From a virus, in IMG/VR virus record IMGVR_UViG_3300040801_006071, positions 1 to 51,988 of that record: DNA of 51,988 nucleotides; one strand, 5' to 3'. A program made the translations under genes and the position numbers. The notes beneath the pieces were generated by a model. That model was not told the DNA's origin. It did not search any database and was given only the letters and a program-made list of their open reading frames with translations. Positions 1 through 7,835 of the stretch are shown here, piece after piece (position 1 is the first letter of the stretch; each line of letters begins with the position of its first letter).

Positions 1-336
1 ATGATGAAACTGAAAACTGTCGCCACCGCGCTTGCCCTGGTTGTGGCAAGCCAAGCCCACGCACAAAGCACCGAGGGGCTTTTCCATCCGCCTGCCCTGC
101 CATCGGCCTGTAACGACCGCATCGGGTCTTTGCTTATCAGCGAAGGACAAATGGAACAAGGCGAAGGGTCTTGTTCGCTTAGCAATCCGGTATCTGTTGG
201 GCAAGGCACCCGCTACACCGCCACCTGTTCCGCCGAAGGATCATCAGAGGTTGAAGATATCACACTGACCCCAACCGCAACCGGCATCACAATGCAGCGC
301 CGCGGGTTCACATTTGAATGGACGCGGTGTAACTGA
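1..336 (+). CDS. small exported hypothetical protein (probably host flank)
   Basis: This encodes 111 residues. A typical Sec signal peptide is visible: MMKLK, then a hydrophobic stretch of about 12 residues, then the cleavage-type motif SQAHAQ near residue 22. The mature part has four cysteines, one of them near the C-terminus in WTRCN, suggesting disulfides in the periplasm. I recognise no family and infer no function. It lies outside the predicted attL, so it is probably a host chromosomal gene rather than phage. The ATG is at window base 1, and because the signal peptide is complete at its N-terminus the gene is probably whole. A perfect hairpin follows it (352-376). Confidence 0.6.
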   Translation: MMKLKTVATALALVVASQAHAQSTEGLFHPPALPSACNDRIGSLLISEGQMEQGEGSCSLSNPVSVGQGTRYTATCSAEGSSEVEDITLTPTATGITMQRRGFTFEWTRCN

Positions 337-351
337 ACCGCACCAAACCCC

Positions 352-376
352 TGCCCCTGCCCCCAAGGCAGGGGCA
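352..376. terminator. perfect 10-bp hairpin downstream of the first gene
   Basis: TGCCCCTGCC (352-361) and GGCAGGGGCA (367-376) are exact reverse complements around a 5-base loop. It sits 15 bases after the stop codon of the exported protein. No T-run follows on either strand, so it is at best an imperfect intrinsic terminator or a transcript-stabilising hairpin. Confidence 0.4.
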
Positions 377-505
377 ACACAGGTTGATCAGATCCGATAA
401 GACAACCTGACCCGCCCCTTGATATCGCGCCCTTCAAAAGGGCTTTGTCAAAAGCCGCATTCGCAGCCTTTTATCTCATACCGTGTTTTGAATACTTGGG
501 TGAAA

Positions 506-521
506 TGGTGCCCAGGAGAGG
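506..521 (-). other. candidate attL: 3' end of a tRNA (tRNA-Leu-like) gene
   Basis: The bases TGGTGCCCAGGAGAGG read on the minus strand as CCTCTCCTGGGCACCA. That is a tRNA 3' end: T-stem strand CCTCT, acceptor strand CCTGGGC, discriminator A, then CCA. A GCCCAGG/CCTGGGC acceptor stem is common in bacterial tRNA-Leu. The rest of the tRNA body is absent here and the sequence changes to unrelated DNA 144 bases upstream of the integrase. This is the expected left junction of a phage inserted in the 3' end of a tRNA gene, with the intact tRNA at the other end. No second copy was seen in the window. Confidence 0.55.
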
Positions 522-523
522 CA

Positions 524-569
524 ACCCTAAAAACCGTAAAAACATATAAATACCCTTATATTTTAGGGT
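524..569. repeat. 9-bp inverted repeat next to attL (possible integrase/Xis arm sites)
   Basis: ACCCTAAAA (524-532) and TTTTAGGGT (561-569) are perfect inverted copies 28 bases apart, in AT-rich DNA between the tRNA-like core and the integrase start. Paired short repeats in this position are typical of arm-type binding sites for tyrosine integrases or excisionases. The role is inferred from position only. Confidence 0.4.
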
Positions 570-665
570 GATTTGTGGTTTTTCTTGCCGCCGGGAAAAC
601 AGAACATAACAAAAACAAACATATCATTTTGACATGCCATTACGAACGAATTACGAATTTGTGTT

Positions 666-1640
666 ATGGCAACATTCAAAAAACTTTCCTCAGGCAAGTG
701 GCAGGCCCAAATTGCCAAAAATGGCATTCGCAAATCCGCAAGCTTTGCCACCAAGCGCGAGGCACAGGATTGGGCCGGACGACAGGAATACCTTGCCGCA
801 CATACCAATACATACGCCCCAAAATCAACGGTAACATTTGGTGATGCATTGCGCAGATATGCCCGCGAAGAATCGCCTAAAAAGCGCGGTCAACGGTGGG
901 AAATTATTCGAATTGAACGCATGCTTAAAGATGACATTGCAGACAAGTTGATCACAAAATTAGAACCCGCAGATTTCGCGAATTGGCGGGACGCGCGGCT
1001 TAAGGATGTGTCGGCCGGAACTGTTAATCGTGAAATGACATTGCTATCGTCTGTTTTGACAATCGCACGCCGCGAATGGGGCCTGATTGCGCAAAACCCC
1101 TTATCGGATGTGCGCAAACCATCGCCCCCACCGCCACGTGACCGGCGCGTATCTGATGACGAAATAGAAAAATTAATGCAATCGGCTGGAACGGATTTAA
1201 CAAAGGCCACGGCCCGTGCAATTCATGCCTTTCGCTTTGCCATTGAAACCGCAATGCGCGCTGGTGAAATCATAAGCTTGACCGATGATAGCGTAGACAA
1301 GGCCAAACGCGTGGCCACCCTGCCCCACACCAAAAATGGCACGGCGCGTCAGGTGCCGTTGTCAAAAGCGGCGGTCGGGCTTTTGAATGCACTTCCCGAA
1401 ACCGATGGCCCGTTATTTGGGTTAACAAGCCAACAAATTGACGCCCTATTCAGAAAAGCACGGGATAATGCAGAAATTGAAAACCTTAAATTTCACGACA
1501 GCCGCCACGAGGCGATAACACGGCTGGCCAAAAAATTAGATGTCTTAAGTTTGGCCCGTATGGTTGGGCATAAAGATATTAAAATGCTCATGGTCTATTA
1601 TAATGAAACCGCCGAGGAATTGGCTCAACGGCTTGATTGA
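666..1640 (+). CDS. tyrosine recombinase / phage integrase
   Basis: This 324-residue protein is a site-specific recombinase that integrates and excises the prophage. The N-terminal 50 residues resemble an arm-type DNA-binding domain (KWQAQIAKNGIRKSASF), residues about 58-145 the core-binding SAM-like domain, and about 160-324 the catalytic domain. The catalytic set is visible: Arg198 (AMRAGE), Lys223 (HTKNG), His277 and Arg280 (FHDSRH), His302 (VGHKD), and the nucleophile Tyr311 or Tyr312 (VYYNE). Length is normal for the family. It is the leftmost phage gene, adjacent to attL, and converges on the excisionase-like gene with a 16-base 3' overlap. No clear Shine-Dalgarno sequence precedes the ATG. 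Confidence 0.93.
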   Translation: MATFKKLSSGKWQAQIAKNGIRKSASFATKREAQDWAGRQEYLAAHTNTYAPKSTVTFGDALRRYAREESPKKRGQRWEIIRIERMLKDDIADKLITKLEPADFANWRDARLKDVSAGTVNREMTLLSSVLTIARREWGLIAQNPLSDVRKPSPPPPRDRRVSDDEIEKLMQSAGTDLTKATARAIHAFRFAIETAMRAGEIISLTDDSVDKAKRVATLPHTKNGTARQVPLSKAAVGLLNALPETDGPLFGLTSQQIDALFRKARDNAEIENLKFHDSRHEAITRLAKKLDVLSLARMVGHKDIKMLMVYYNETAEELAQRLD

Positions 1641-1900
1641 TCTAACACGCAGGCACGGCTGATAAGAATATTCTTACCCTCGCGCCGTGTATCAAAATGG
1701 CCCGCGCGCACCTTGCGCCGCACTGTATCAGGCGTCAGGCGCAAATAGGCCGCCGCTTCTTTCACAGTTAACCACTCTGGCATTTGATCCTGACGCTGCG
1801 CCTCAACGGCAAGGGTTAGCGTATCAACCTTAGATGAAAGGCCAAGCATGATTTTCTTGATCTCTTCAATTTCATCCGATGTGGCAATTTCAATTCCCAT
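1625..1900 (-). CDS. excisionase-like helix-turn-helix protein
   Basis: This 91-residue protein has a C-terminal winged-helix 'DNA-binding, excisionase family' domain: LTVKEAAAYLRLTPDTVRR, then KVRAGHFDTRREGKNILISR. The N-terminal 35 residues are predicted helical and may be a short coiled coil. Proteins of this type bend DNA at att sites and set integrase direction, or act as small regulators. It is the last gene of the leftward operon. Its ATG shares one base with the methyltransferase stop (TAATG), and its 3' end overlaps the integrase 3' end on the opposite strand, so int and this gene could influence each other through antisense transcription. Xis function is inferred. Confidence 0.72.
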   Translation of the reverse strand: MGIEIATSDEIEEIKKIMLGLSSKVDTLTLAVEAQRQDQMPEWLTVKEAAAYLRLTPDTVRRKVRAGHFDTRREGKNILISRACVLDQSSR

Positions 1901-2955
1901 TATCCTATGCCTTTCTGAAAATCACGTATGCGGCCTATGATCCAACGCACCACTGGCACGGCCATTGAATTGCCCAAGGCTTTATATTGCTGGGCGTCTG
2001 TGGCCGGTTTGCCTTGGTGGGTGACGAAACAGTGATCATCGGGGAAGCCTTGCAGGCGCGCGCATTCGACGGGCGTTAGGCGGCGCACCGTTTTTGGATT
2101 CGTGGTTTTAGATACCGCCGGGTCAAGGTCGGCAATCATCGTTTCGGTCTCGTAGTCGATGCGCCCCATGCCACCCGCATTCAGACAATGGGCCACGTCA
2201 CCTGTGCTGGATATCATTCTTGACCCGCCCCCGCCTTGAGTGCCTTTTCGAAGGCTTGCGGCAACATCTTGCCCCGTTTCTCGGCCCGGCGCAGGATGCC
2301 GGCGCAGGCCTTGGGGCTCAAATAATACTTTGGCGGGATCGACCGCGTTTCCAAAATCTGCGACAACGAAGACGCGACGGCGGCGTTGGGGCACCCCGAA
2401 ATACTGAGCGTCGAAAACCCGCCATGCGCACCGTGCCCTTGGCCCGGCAACCATGCCTGCACTGGGCCAGCTTGCCCCGCCTGGCATATGCAGGGCATCA
2501 TCTGCGCCGACAATCCCGCCCAAGAAACATCCAAAGGCGTTTGACCGGTCGCTAAGCACCCCGGGGACGTTTTCCCACAAGGCAATAAGGCGTCCATCAG
2601 GTCGAGCTGCGACAATGTCATGGCATATCTCCACAAATTTTAGGGTCAAGTTGCCGCGCGTATCGGCCAAACCTTTGCGCTGGCCCGCGACCGAAAAGGC
2701 CTGACAAGGCGTTCCGGCCACAATCAGATCAGGCAATGGAATGCCATGGCTGCGCCAAAGATCGGGCGTGATCGTGGCCATATCACCCCAAAGCAACGGG
2801 TCGCCTTGGTTGTGGTCGGCGGGTGTTTTATACCCAAACCGCGCCGCCAAAACCGCACACGGGAATGGTTCAATTTCCGAGGCAAACCGCCAATCCACCC
2901 AAGGCGCGGCAAATTCAGGGGCGCCAATGCCACTGCAAAACGTCGCGCCGATCAT
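1900..2955 (-). CDS. DNA (cytosine-5)-methyltransferase
   Basis: This 351-residue protein transfers methyl from SAM to C5 of cytosine. The ordered C5-MTase motifs are visible: motif I FCSGIGAPE (residues about 6-14), motif IV TPCQAFS with catalytic Cys84, motif VI ENVPGV, motif VIII FGVPQRRRR, and motif X near the C-terminus (ALGNSMAV). The target-recognition region lies between motifs VIII and IX (about residues 210-285). No restriction endonuclease lies nearby, so it is an orphan phage methylase, presumably protecting phage DNA from host restriction. It is 42 bases downstream of the helicase in the leftward early operon. Confidence 0.93.
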   Translation of the reverse strand: MIGATFCSGIGAPEFAAPWVDWRFASEIEPFPCAVLAARFGYKTPADHNQGDPLLWGDMATITPDLWRSHGIPLPDLIVAGTPCQAFSVAGQRKGLADTRGNLTLKFVEICHDIVAARPDGRLIALWENVPGVLSDRSNAFGCFLGGIVGADDALHMPGGASWPSAGMVAGPRARCAWRVFDAQYFGVPQRRRRVFVVADFGNAVDPAKVLFEPQGLRRHPAPGRETGQDVAASLRKGTQGGGGSRMISSTGDVAHCLNAGGMGRIDYETETMIADLDPAVSKTTNPKTVRRLTPVECARLQGFPDDHCFVTHQGKPATDAQQYKALGNSMAVPVVRWIIGRIRDFQKGIG

Positions 2956-2997
2956 GGGGTGGTCGAAATAGTTGTGAAGATCATGGTGCCTTTCCTT

Positions 2998-4107
2998 TCA
3001 ACGAACGATTGTGATTGTTTCGGCAGCGCGGGTGATGCCGGTGTAAAGCCAACGACGCCAATCAGACCGAAAGGCATGGCTTTCATCAAACAGAACCACA
3101 TTACCCCATTGGCTGCCCTGCGCCTTATGAACGGTCAGCGCATAACCATAGTTGAATTGATCGGTGCCGCGCAGGTCTTTCCAGTCGATCTGTTCATGCC
3201 CACCGGCAAAGAATTCTTTGCGCACCTTTACCGTGATGGCGGCCTGGCCTGTAAAATCGGATGACAAGATGTCAAACCTGATGGTGTTATCTTGAATGGC
3301 GCCGGGAACCGGCTTGCGCAATTTTGCGACTTCGAACAGGCCGCCATTGAACAGCCCATTCGTGCGGTTGTTTTTCAGACATACAAGGCGGTCGCCGGGT
3401 TCGGGCATGTCGCTTTGTCGCCCAGCCAATTCGCGCATTCGTTTATTATACAAATGCCGGGTTTGATTTTTGCCAACCAGCACCTGATCGGCCTTCATGA
3501 TTATATCCGCGTCCAGATCGGCGCGGGGCATGACGCGGCTTGTGCCATAGTGCCCAAATTCAAGATCACGGCCTTCGCGTACATCATTGGCAAGGCGTAC
3601 AATCGGATTGTCGACCGCTTGACGGTGAATTTCGGTTAGCATTTGATCAGGGGCATGATCGGTGAAAAAACCACCGCCTTTGACTGGCGGCAACTGCGCC
3701 GGGTCGCCAAGCACAAGGATTGGCGTGTTAAATGACATCAGGTCACGCCCCAAATCGGCATCAACCATCGAACATTCATCCACCACAATCAACGCGGCAT
3801 CGCGGGCCGCGCTATCACGATCAAGAACAAATTTAATCGCGCCTGTATCTTCGTCTTGTATGGCCGAATAAATCAGGCCGTGAATCGTGCTTGCGCCTGT
3901 GCATCCGTTTTTTCGCATCACCATTGCGGCCTTGCCGGTAAAGGCCGCATAAAGGGTTTCGCCTTCAATCTGTGATGCGAAATGGCGGGCAAGTGTGGTT
4001 TTGCCAGTGCCCGCATACCCAAACACGCGATAGATTTGCTGGTTCCCGGCTTTGTGCCAAGCCGATACACCATCAAGTGCCGTGCGTTGTTGTAGTGACC
4101 AATCCAT
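2998..4107 (-). CDS. RecD/Dda-like SF1 DNA helicase (AAA ATPase)
   Basis: This is a 369-residue ATP-dependent DNA helicase. Walker A is FGYAGTGKTT (about 29-38) and Walker B is VVDECSMV. Next come motif III GDPAQLPPV and a C-terminal UvrD-like part with TVHKAQGSQW (motif V) and the arginine-bearing YTGITRA (motif VI). This set is typical of Dda/RecD-type SF1B enzymes in phages, which act in replication or recombination. An in-frame extension upstream exists, but the ATG at 4107 is preferred because the upstream gene stops two bases before it (TAGCAATG) and a G-rich stretch precedes it. Confidence 0.9.
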   Translation of the reverse strand: MDWSLQQRTALDGVSAWHKAGNQQIYRVFGYAGTGKTTLARHFASQIEGETLYAAFTGKAAMVMRKNGCTGASTIHGLIYSAIQDEDTGAIKFVLDRDSAARDAALIVVDECSMVDADLGRDLMSFNTPILVLGDPAQLPPVKGGGFFTDHAPDQMLTEIHRQAVDNPIVRLANDVREGRDLEFGHYGTSRVMPRADLDADIIMKADQVLVGKNQTRHLYNKRMRELAGRQSDMPEPGDRLVCLKNNRTNGLFNGGLFEVAKLRKPVPGAIQDNTIRFDILSSDFTGQAAITVKVRKEFFAGGHEQIDWKDLRGTDQFNYGYALTVHKAQGSQWGNVVLFDESHAFRSDWRRWLYTGITRAAETITIVR

Positions 4108-4109
4108 TG

Positions 4110-4439
4110 CTATACCCCCAGCTTTAATACACCATGCAGCACCATGAATTGTTGACTTCGGTAGAGCGCGTTTAAGATTTCCCAATCGCTTGGCTGTTCG
4201 GTGTGGTGGGATCGTTCATCCAAAATGTCGTGGCACCGGTCGCACAGATAGAGGCCAAAGAAGTCATGCGGCTTTTGCGCCATGCCAAGCGCCCATTTGC
4301 CGCGCAGATGGGCCAAAACCGTGTATTGCGGATCGGCCCTGCAGCCGAACAGAGCCAAGATACAGGGGACATCATGGTGTTTGGGCAAATTGCGGATTGC
4401 AGGTGAAACAATAGCGGGCAGTTTGGGAAGGGTGCTCAT
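4110..4439 (-). CDS. DUF1364-like putative phage nuclease
   Basis: This is a 109-residue protein. The central part TVLAHLRGKWALGMAQKPHD, followed by LCDRCHDILD, matches the layout of DUF1364 phage proteins. These are often labelled nuclease-domain proteins and carry Cys/His residues resembling an HNH/zinc site (CRADP, HLRG, CDRCHD). The catalytic role is family-based and not shown. The start at 4439 gives an ATGA overlap with the upstream methyltransferase stop, indicating translational coupling. It sits between a methyltransferase and a helicase, consistent with a DNA-metabolism cluster. Confidence 0.65.
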   Translation of the reverse strand: MSTLPKLPAIVSPAIRNLPKHHDVPCILALFGCRADPQYTVLAHLRGKWALGMAQKPHDFFGLYLCDRCHDILDERSHHTEQPSDWEILNALYRSQQFMVLHGVLKLGV

Positions 4440-5806
4440 GCCGTACCCCCCGCACGAAATTTCGCGATACCGGTGTTGATATTGGTGCCGCTTTCTGAAA
4501 ACGACCCAACTGGCAAATCGCGCCATTTGTCATAGCCCCGTTTGTCCGGTTTCACATAACCATGATCCGTGACTGCCGTGACTGGTAGGATGGCATATAG
4601 CACCCCACCGGGTTTTAGGAATTTCAGCGCGTGTTCGACATGTTTTTGATAATGTTTGCCGTAGAATGGCGGGTTCATCAAAACCATGTCATAGCGGGGG
4701 TCGGGGGCGGTTTGCAGGAAGTTTGCGCACAGAACGGAATGGCCCTTTGCCTTTGCCGCCTCGGCCCGTCCGCGATGAACCTCAATACCGAACGCGCTCA
4801 TGCCCACACCATATTTGCGGATCGCATCCAAGATCGCGCCATCGCCGCAAGATGGCTCCAAAATCTTCATGCCTTCGCGCGGGTTTGATTGATACACCAG
4901 CCACTCGGCTGCCGCCGCCGGCGTGCGATAAAATTGCAGGTCTTTCGCAATTTCGGTTGATGTCGCTTTGTGCTTTTCCTGCGCGGCTTCGGTGCAATCT
5001 GCCAGAACCTCGCCATAATATTCGGCCAAGGCCAAATTGACCGCCCTTAGGGTTTCTGGCGCAAAAAACAAATGCGCGTTTCCATTGGAAAACCGACGCA
5101 GCCTAAAACCTTCAATTTCCGCCACATCATTTTTCGCTGCTACCATGAAATCATTTATTTCGGGCCGCGTCATAAGGGGGAAACCATTGAATGCGCGCAC
5201 AGCATTAAGAACATCAAGCAAGCGATCAGCGCCATTGCCTTGGTACGCAAAATCACTTTGGCATCCCGGCAAAATCACCCGCTTGGGCAAACCCCTGACA
5301 CCAATTTTCATGCGATCATGTGATTTGAATGCCGGATCAAGCTTAACGAATTGTTCGGCCAGACCGCGCAATAAATGCGGGCGCGGGTTGTGGTATTTCC
5401 CAAACTCTTCCCAAAGGTTTTCAAGGGTAAAATCCGGGCAGTGGCCTTCGATCATTTGCGCAATGCGTGACCTGTCACCCGATGGTGCGATCCGATCAAT
5501 CTGTAACATATCATAGGCCTGCCACCATGCCGATTGCAGTAATTGCTTTTGCGCATCCTTCAAAGACACGCTGAGGTCACGCCCAATCAATGCACCCACA
5601 TAGCGTGTGCCAATTTGGCATTTTGCCTTTAGGTTGGCTTTTGCGGCCTCGAACGCGGCGATTTCGGCCGCGACACCCGCATATTCGGCGATCACATCTA
5701 TGGTGCCATCCCGGTTTTCACGGGTGATTTGGCCGCCATGGGCCTTGGCCTGATATTCTTGCACCAATCCATCAAAGCGGGGCATTTCTGCTGGTAAAGC
5801 GTTCAT
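4436..5806 (-). CDS. DUF4942 / class I SAM-dependent DNA methyltransferase
   Basis: This is a 456-residue two-domain protein. Residues about 60-265 look like DUF4942 (QKQLLQSAWWQAYDML, then LENLWEEFGKY). Residues about 285-440 are a Rossmann methyltransferase with SAM site LEPSCGDGAILDAI (motif I) and amino-methyltransferase motif IV NPPFYGKH. NPPF is typical of N6-adenine methylases. This fused architecture is common in phages and plasmids and probably modifies phage DNA. The SAM motif follows a conserved QFYRTP segment. It overlaps the next gene by ATGA at both ends. No partner endonuclease is present. Confidence 0.85.
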   Translation of the reverse strand: MNALPAEMPRFDGLVQEYQAKAHGGQITRENRDGTIDVIAEYAGVAAEIAAFEAAKANLKAKCQIGTRYVGALIGRDLSVSLKDAQKQLLQSAWWQAYDMLQIDRIAPSGDRSRIAQMIEGHCPDFTLENLWEEFGKYHNPRPHLLRGLAEQFVKLDPAFKSHDRMKIGVRGLPKRVILPGCQSDFAYQGNGADRLLDVLNAVRAFNGFPLMTRPEINDFMVAAKNDVAEIEGFRLRRFSNGNAHLFFAPETLRAVNLALAEYYGEVLADCTEAAQEKHKATSTEIAKDLQFYRTPAAAAEWLVYQSNPREGMKILEPSCGDGAILDAIRKYGVGMSAFGIEVHRGRAEAAKAKGHSVLCANFLQTAPDPRYDMVLMNPPFYGKHYQKHVEHALKFLKPGGVLYAILPVTAVTDHGYVKPDKRGYDKWRDLPVGSFSESGTNINTGIAKFRAGGTA

Positions 5807-6267
5807 TTCCGAAACTCCGCTATGATTTTATCCACTTGCAAAGCCCAGTCGCTGTCCATCAGATGTGGGCAAATCTCGGCCTCGATCACGCCGACCGCTT
5901 TGAACACAAATTCGCGGAATTGATCCTCGCTCATGCTGTCGAAACGGGTTGAGATATAGTCGATCTCATGGCTGCGCCCGGTCAGGCGTGCGATATGGGC
6001 GGGCATTTCGCGCACCTTGTAATAGCCCATATGAATCTTGATTTCCCGGTGCAGGTCGTCTTGGCTCCAATTCTCGCCTGAGGCCGCCAGTGCCTTGACC
6101 ACATAGCCAAGCAGGCTGTGATAAAGCGCGTTGAATTTCTTGTTGCGCCCACGCGTGACCTTGACGGCGACCACCTCAAACTGGCTGAGCTTTTCCCACG
6201 CCTCGGCCACAGGTTGGCTATAGGGGCGCAGGCGACCATCGACATATTGGGCAAAATACGTTGGCAT
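5803..6267 (-). CDS. DUF1367-like phage protein
   Basis: This is a 154-residue protein. It begins MPTYFAQYVDGRLRPYS and contains the KFNALYHSLLGYVVKAL segment, the HMGYYKVREMP segment and FDSMSEDQFREFVFKAVGVI. Together these match the DUF1367 layout of phage early proteins, found beside ninB/ninG-type recombination genes. The biochemical role is unknown. The start at 6267 is chosen because it overlaps the Rha stop codon, whereas the longer frame upstream reads through the Rha coding region. The gene overlaps the methyltransferase by ATGA. Confidence 0.6.
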   Translation of the reverse strand: MPTYFAQYVDGRLRPYSQPVAEAWEKLSQFEVVAVKVTRGRNKKFNALYHSLLGYVVKALAASGENWSQDDLHREIKIHMGYYKVREMPAHIARLTGRSHEIDYISTRFDSMSEDQFREFVFKAVGVIEAEICPHLMDSDWALQVDKIIAEFRK

Positions 6268-6803
6268 CACGCACCGCCTTTCTGCGCGATCCGCCGCGTG
6301 TGGGCGCGCACATGGGTGCGGCCCTGGGCGCGGGTGTGATGCACCATCTGATTTTGCTGCAACTTTCCGTAAAGGCGGGCGGCATCTTCGCACATGTGTT
6401 GCGCATCGATCTGAATCGTAATGGCAGACCGGCGCAAAGTCTCGGCCTCTTGCAATAGCGTTTCAGGATCAAATGGCAGGGGCACACCGCTTGCGCGCAA
6501 TTGCGCCTCCATGGCATTGAAGGCCTCAAGGAATTTGATTTTCCATGCCAGCGCCCGCTTGCCCGTAAAGCCCATCACCAGAAGTGCGAAGCCGTCACGG
6601 GTCAGGGCATAATATTTATATTCGCGATTTTGACCCGCGCCGTGCGATACCTCACGGACCCGTTCCGCAAAATTACGGAGCCGGTATTCTTCTGGAATTT
6701 CGAATGCATCAATGCGCTTCAAAACATCATCATGTCGCTTGCCGAATTTCTCGGCAATGATCAGCGACGTGGTTTTCATATCTGGGGAAATCAAATCACT
6801 CAT
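6267..6803 (-). CDS. Rha-family phage regulatory protein
   Basis: This is a 178-residue protein. The N-terminal 90 residues carry the phage regulatory protein Rha domain: TTSLIIAEKFGKRHDDVLKR, then FGxGQNREYKYYALTRDGFALL and a GFTGKRALAWK segment leading into the FLEAFNAME helix. Rha proteins (phi80, P22 relatives) act in phage regulation and interfere with growth in hosts lacking IHF. The C-terminus is variable, helical and Arg/His-rich. The frame stays open for 1.7 kb upstream, but only this part is supported: the ATG at 6803 overlaps the preceding gene's TGA, and upstream sequence is occupied by genes on the other strand. Confidence 0.85.
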   Translation of the reverse strand: MSDLISPDMKTTSLIIAEKFGKRHDDVLKRIDAFEIPEEYRLRNFAERVREVSHGAGQNREYKYYALTRDGFALLVMGFTGKRALAWKIKFLEAFNAMEAQLRASGVPLPFDPETLLQEAETLRRSAITIQIDAQHMCEDAARLYGKLQQNQMVHHTRAQGRTHVRAHTRRIAQKGGA

Positions 6804-7069
6804 GACTTGCCCCCGCGCCGCGTGGCCAAATCCCGAATTTCGGCCGCCAAACCCGCCGCGCGTTTGCGGTTGATCCAACCCGCGTGCAACAACGCCTTGA
6901 AGCAACGCGCCCTTTTGTCGTCCGGGATATGTTGCAAGAACTCTTCTAATAGGTCGAGACAACCGTGAAGCCGGTCTATTGTGGTGTCGAGATCGTTGCA
7001 AAGTAGGTGAATATGCTTGGCGCGTTTGATTTGTTTTGGGCGCACCTGCCCATTTGCCGCCTGAGACAT
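6800..7069 (-). CDS. hypothetical helical early protein
   Basis: This is an 89-residue protein starting MSQAANGQVRPKQIKRAKH, rich in helix-forming residues (DTTIDRLHGCLDLLEEFLQH) and ending in basic residues. I do not recognise it. The start at 7069 is set by a strong ribosome site (GGAGG, 7 bases upstream). It is the first gene of the left half of the early operon and overlaps rha by ATGA, so the two are probably co-regulated. The N-terminal charge pattern suggests a DNA- or protein-binding accessory factor, but nothing more specific can be said. Confidence 0.6.
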   Translation of the reverse strand: MSQAANGQVRPKQIKRAKHIHLLCNDLDTTIDRLHGCLDLLEEFLQHIPDDKRARCFKALLHAGWINRKRAAGLAAEIRDLATRRGGKS

Positions 7070-7110
7070 TGGCGATCCTCCTTGGTTCAGTTTCAAAACC
7101 TAACCGCAAG

Positions 7111-7187
7111 AGGACCAACTCTTGGCGGCCAGATGGCACAGGATTGGTCCTACCGCACCAAGGAGCGGCGCACCCAAGGGTGCTCCT
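7111..7187. repeat. clustered inverted repeats upstream of the left early genes
   Basis: This is non-coding DNA with two dyads. AGGACCAA (7111-7118) pairs with TTGGTCCT (7144-7151). A long hairpin pairs GCACCC (7170-7175) with GGGTGC (7178-7183), with AGGA/TCCT extending it (7161-7187). They lie between the terminator at 7204-7229 and the gene starting at 7069, so they could be operators, a transcript leader structure or an antitermination site. Function is not established. Confidence 0.4.
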
Positions 7188-7203
7188 GCGCATCTGACCA
7201 TAG

Positions 7204-7229
7204 AAAAAGCCGCGACAATGGGCGCGGCT
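7204..7229 (-). terminator. intrinsic terminator on the minus strand
   Basis: Read on the minus strand, AGCCGCG (7229-7223) and CGCGGCT (7214-7208) form a 7-bp stem with an 8-base loop, followed by TTTTT (7208-7204). It would stop leftward transcription coming from the SSB/RecT half of the operon or antisense to the HigBA island. The left half of the operon therefore needs antitermination or its own promoter in 7070-7200. Confidence 0.65.
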
Positions 7230-7349
7230 ATCAGAGCGCCTTGGTACAGACAGGGGACCAACCCTGACGACAGTTTTTTGCTGCCGTGGGTTTACTCTAG
7301 CCCGATAAAACGATCCGCTCAAGCTCATTTTTGATAAGGGTGGTTCAAA

Positions 7350-7694
7350 ATGCGGGGAACGGTTTTGCAGTACCTCGTCAAAAGCAAATCCAGCGGCACC
7401 GAGTATTTGATTGAGGTTTACCCCACCGACGATGGCCCAATTATCACCTGCACATGTCCTGCTGGTCAAAATGGGCAGTTTTGCAAACATCGTTTCGGAC
7501 TGATTAAAGGCGAAGAGCACGAGCTTGTTCGATCTTCTCACCCTGTTTTTGACCTGCAAAACATGGTTTCTGGTCGTCGCTTGGAAGTGGCGATTAACGA
7601 AATGGTTAAACAGGAAAGAATCTTTCAACAAGCGCAATCCAGATTGCGCTCGGTCAAGAAATCGGTAGCGCGGATTATACTTGGACAAAGCTAA
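7350..7694 (+). CDS. SWIM-type zinc-finger protein, function unknown
   Basis: This is a 114-residue protein. The N-terminal half contains CTCPAGQNGQFCKHR, that is Cys34-x-Cys36-x8-Cys45-x-His47. This matches the CxCx(n)CxH SWIM zinc-finger pattern, which binds DNA or proteins. The C-terminal half is a basic helix (QAQSRLRSVKKSVARI). A ribosome site (AAGGGTGG) precedes the ATG. It is on the strand opposite to the surrounding early operon, directly upstream of higBA, so it looks like part of an inserted cargo island. A regulatory role is possible but unproven. Confidence 0.65.
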   Translation: MRGTVLQYLVKSKSSGTEYLIEVYPTDDGPIITCTCPAGQNGQFCKHRFGLIKGEEHELVRSSHPVFDLQNMVSGRRLEVAINEMVKQERIFQQAQSRLRSVKKSVARIILGQS

Positions 7695-7799
7695 AGCAAT
7701 AGCCGCCTCAATCTCGATACACGGTTTTTGCATGTGCATGAATAATGGGCAGAGCTGTATCGCAACTGTTAGAATTTCTGGTATTTTGTAAGCTTTTTG

Positions 7800-7828
7800 T
7801 TGACAAGTGTCATTGAAATGCTTACACG
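7800..7828 (+). promoter_or_regulatory. higBA promoter
   Basis: TTGACA at 7800-7805 is an exact -35 box. A weaker -10 (TTACAC/TACACG) follows at about 7822-7828, after a 16-17 base spacer. It lies just upstream of the preferred higB ATG (7836) and covers the alternative ATGs at 7797 and 7818, which argues for the downstream start. The box positions are seen; promoter activity is inferred. Confidence 0.6.
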
Positions 7829-7835
7829 CAAAGCC

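Noticed and set aside
352-376. Hairpin as a standard terminator of the first gene
   Set aside because: No T-run follows on either strand, so it is listed only as a low-confidence structure.
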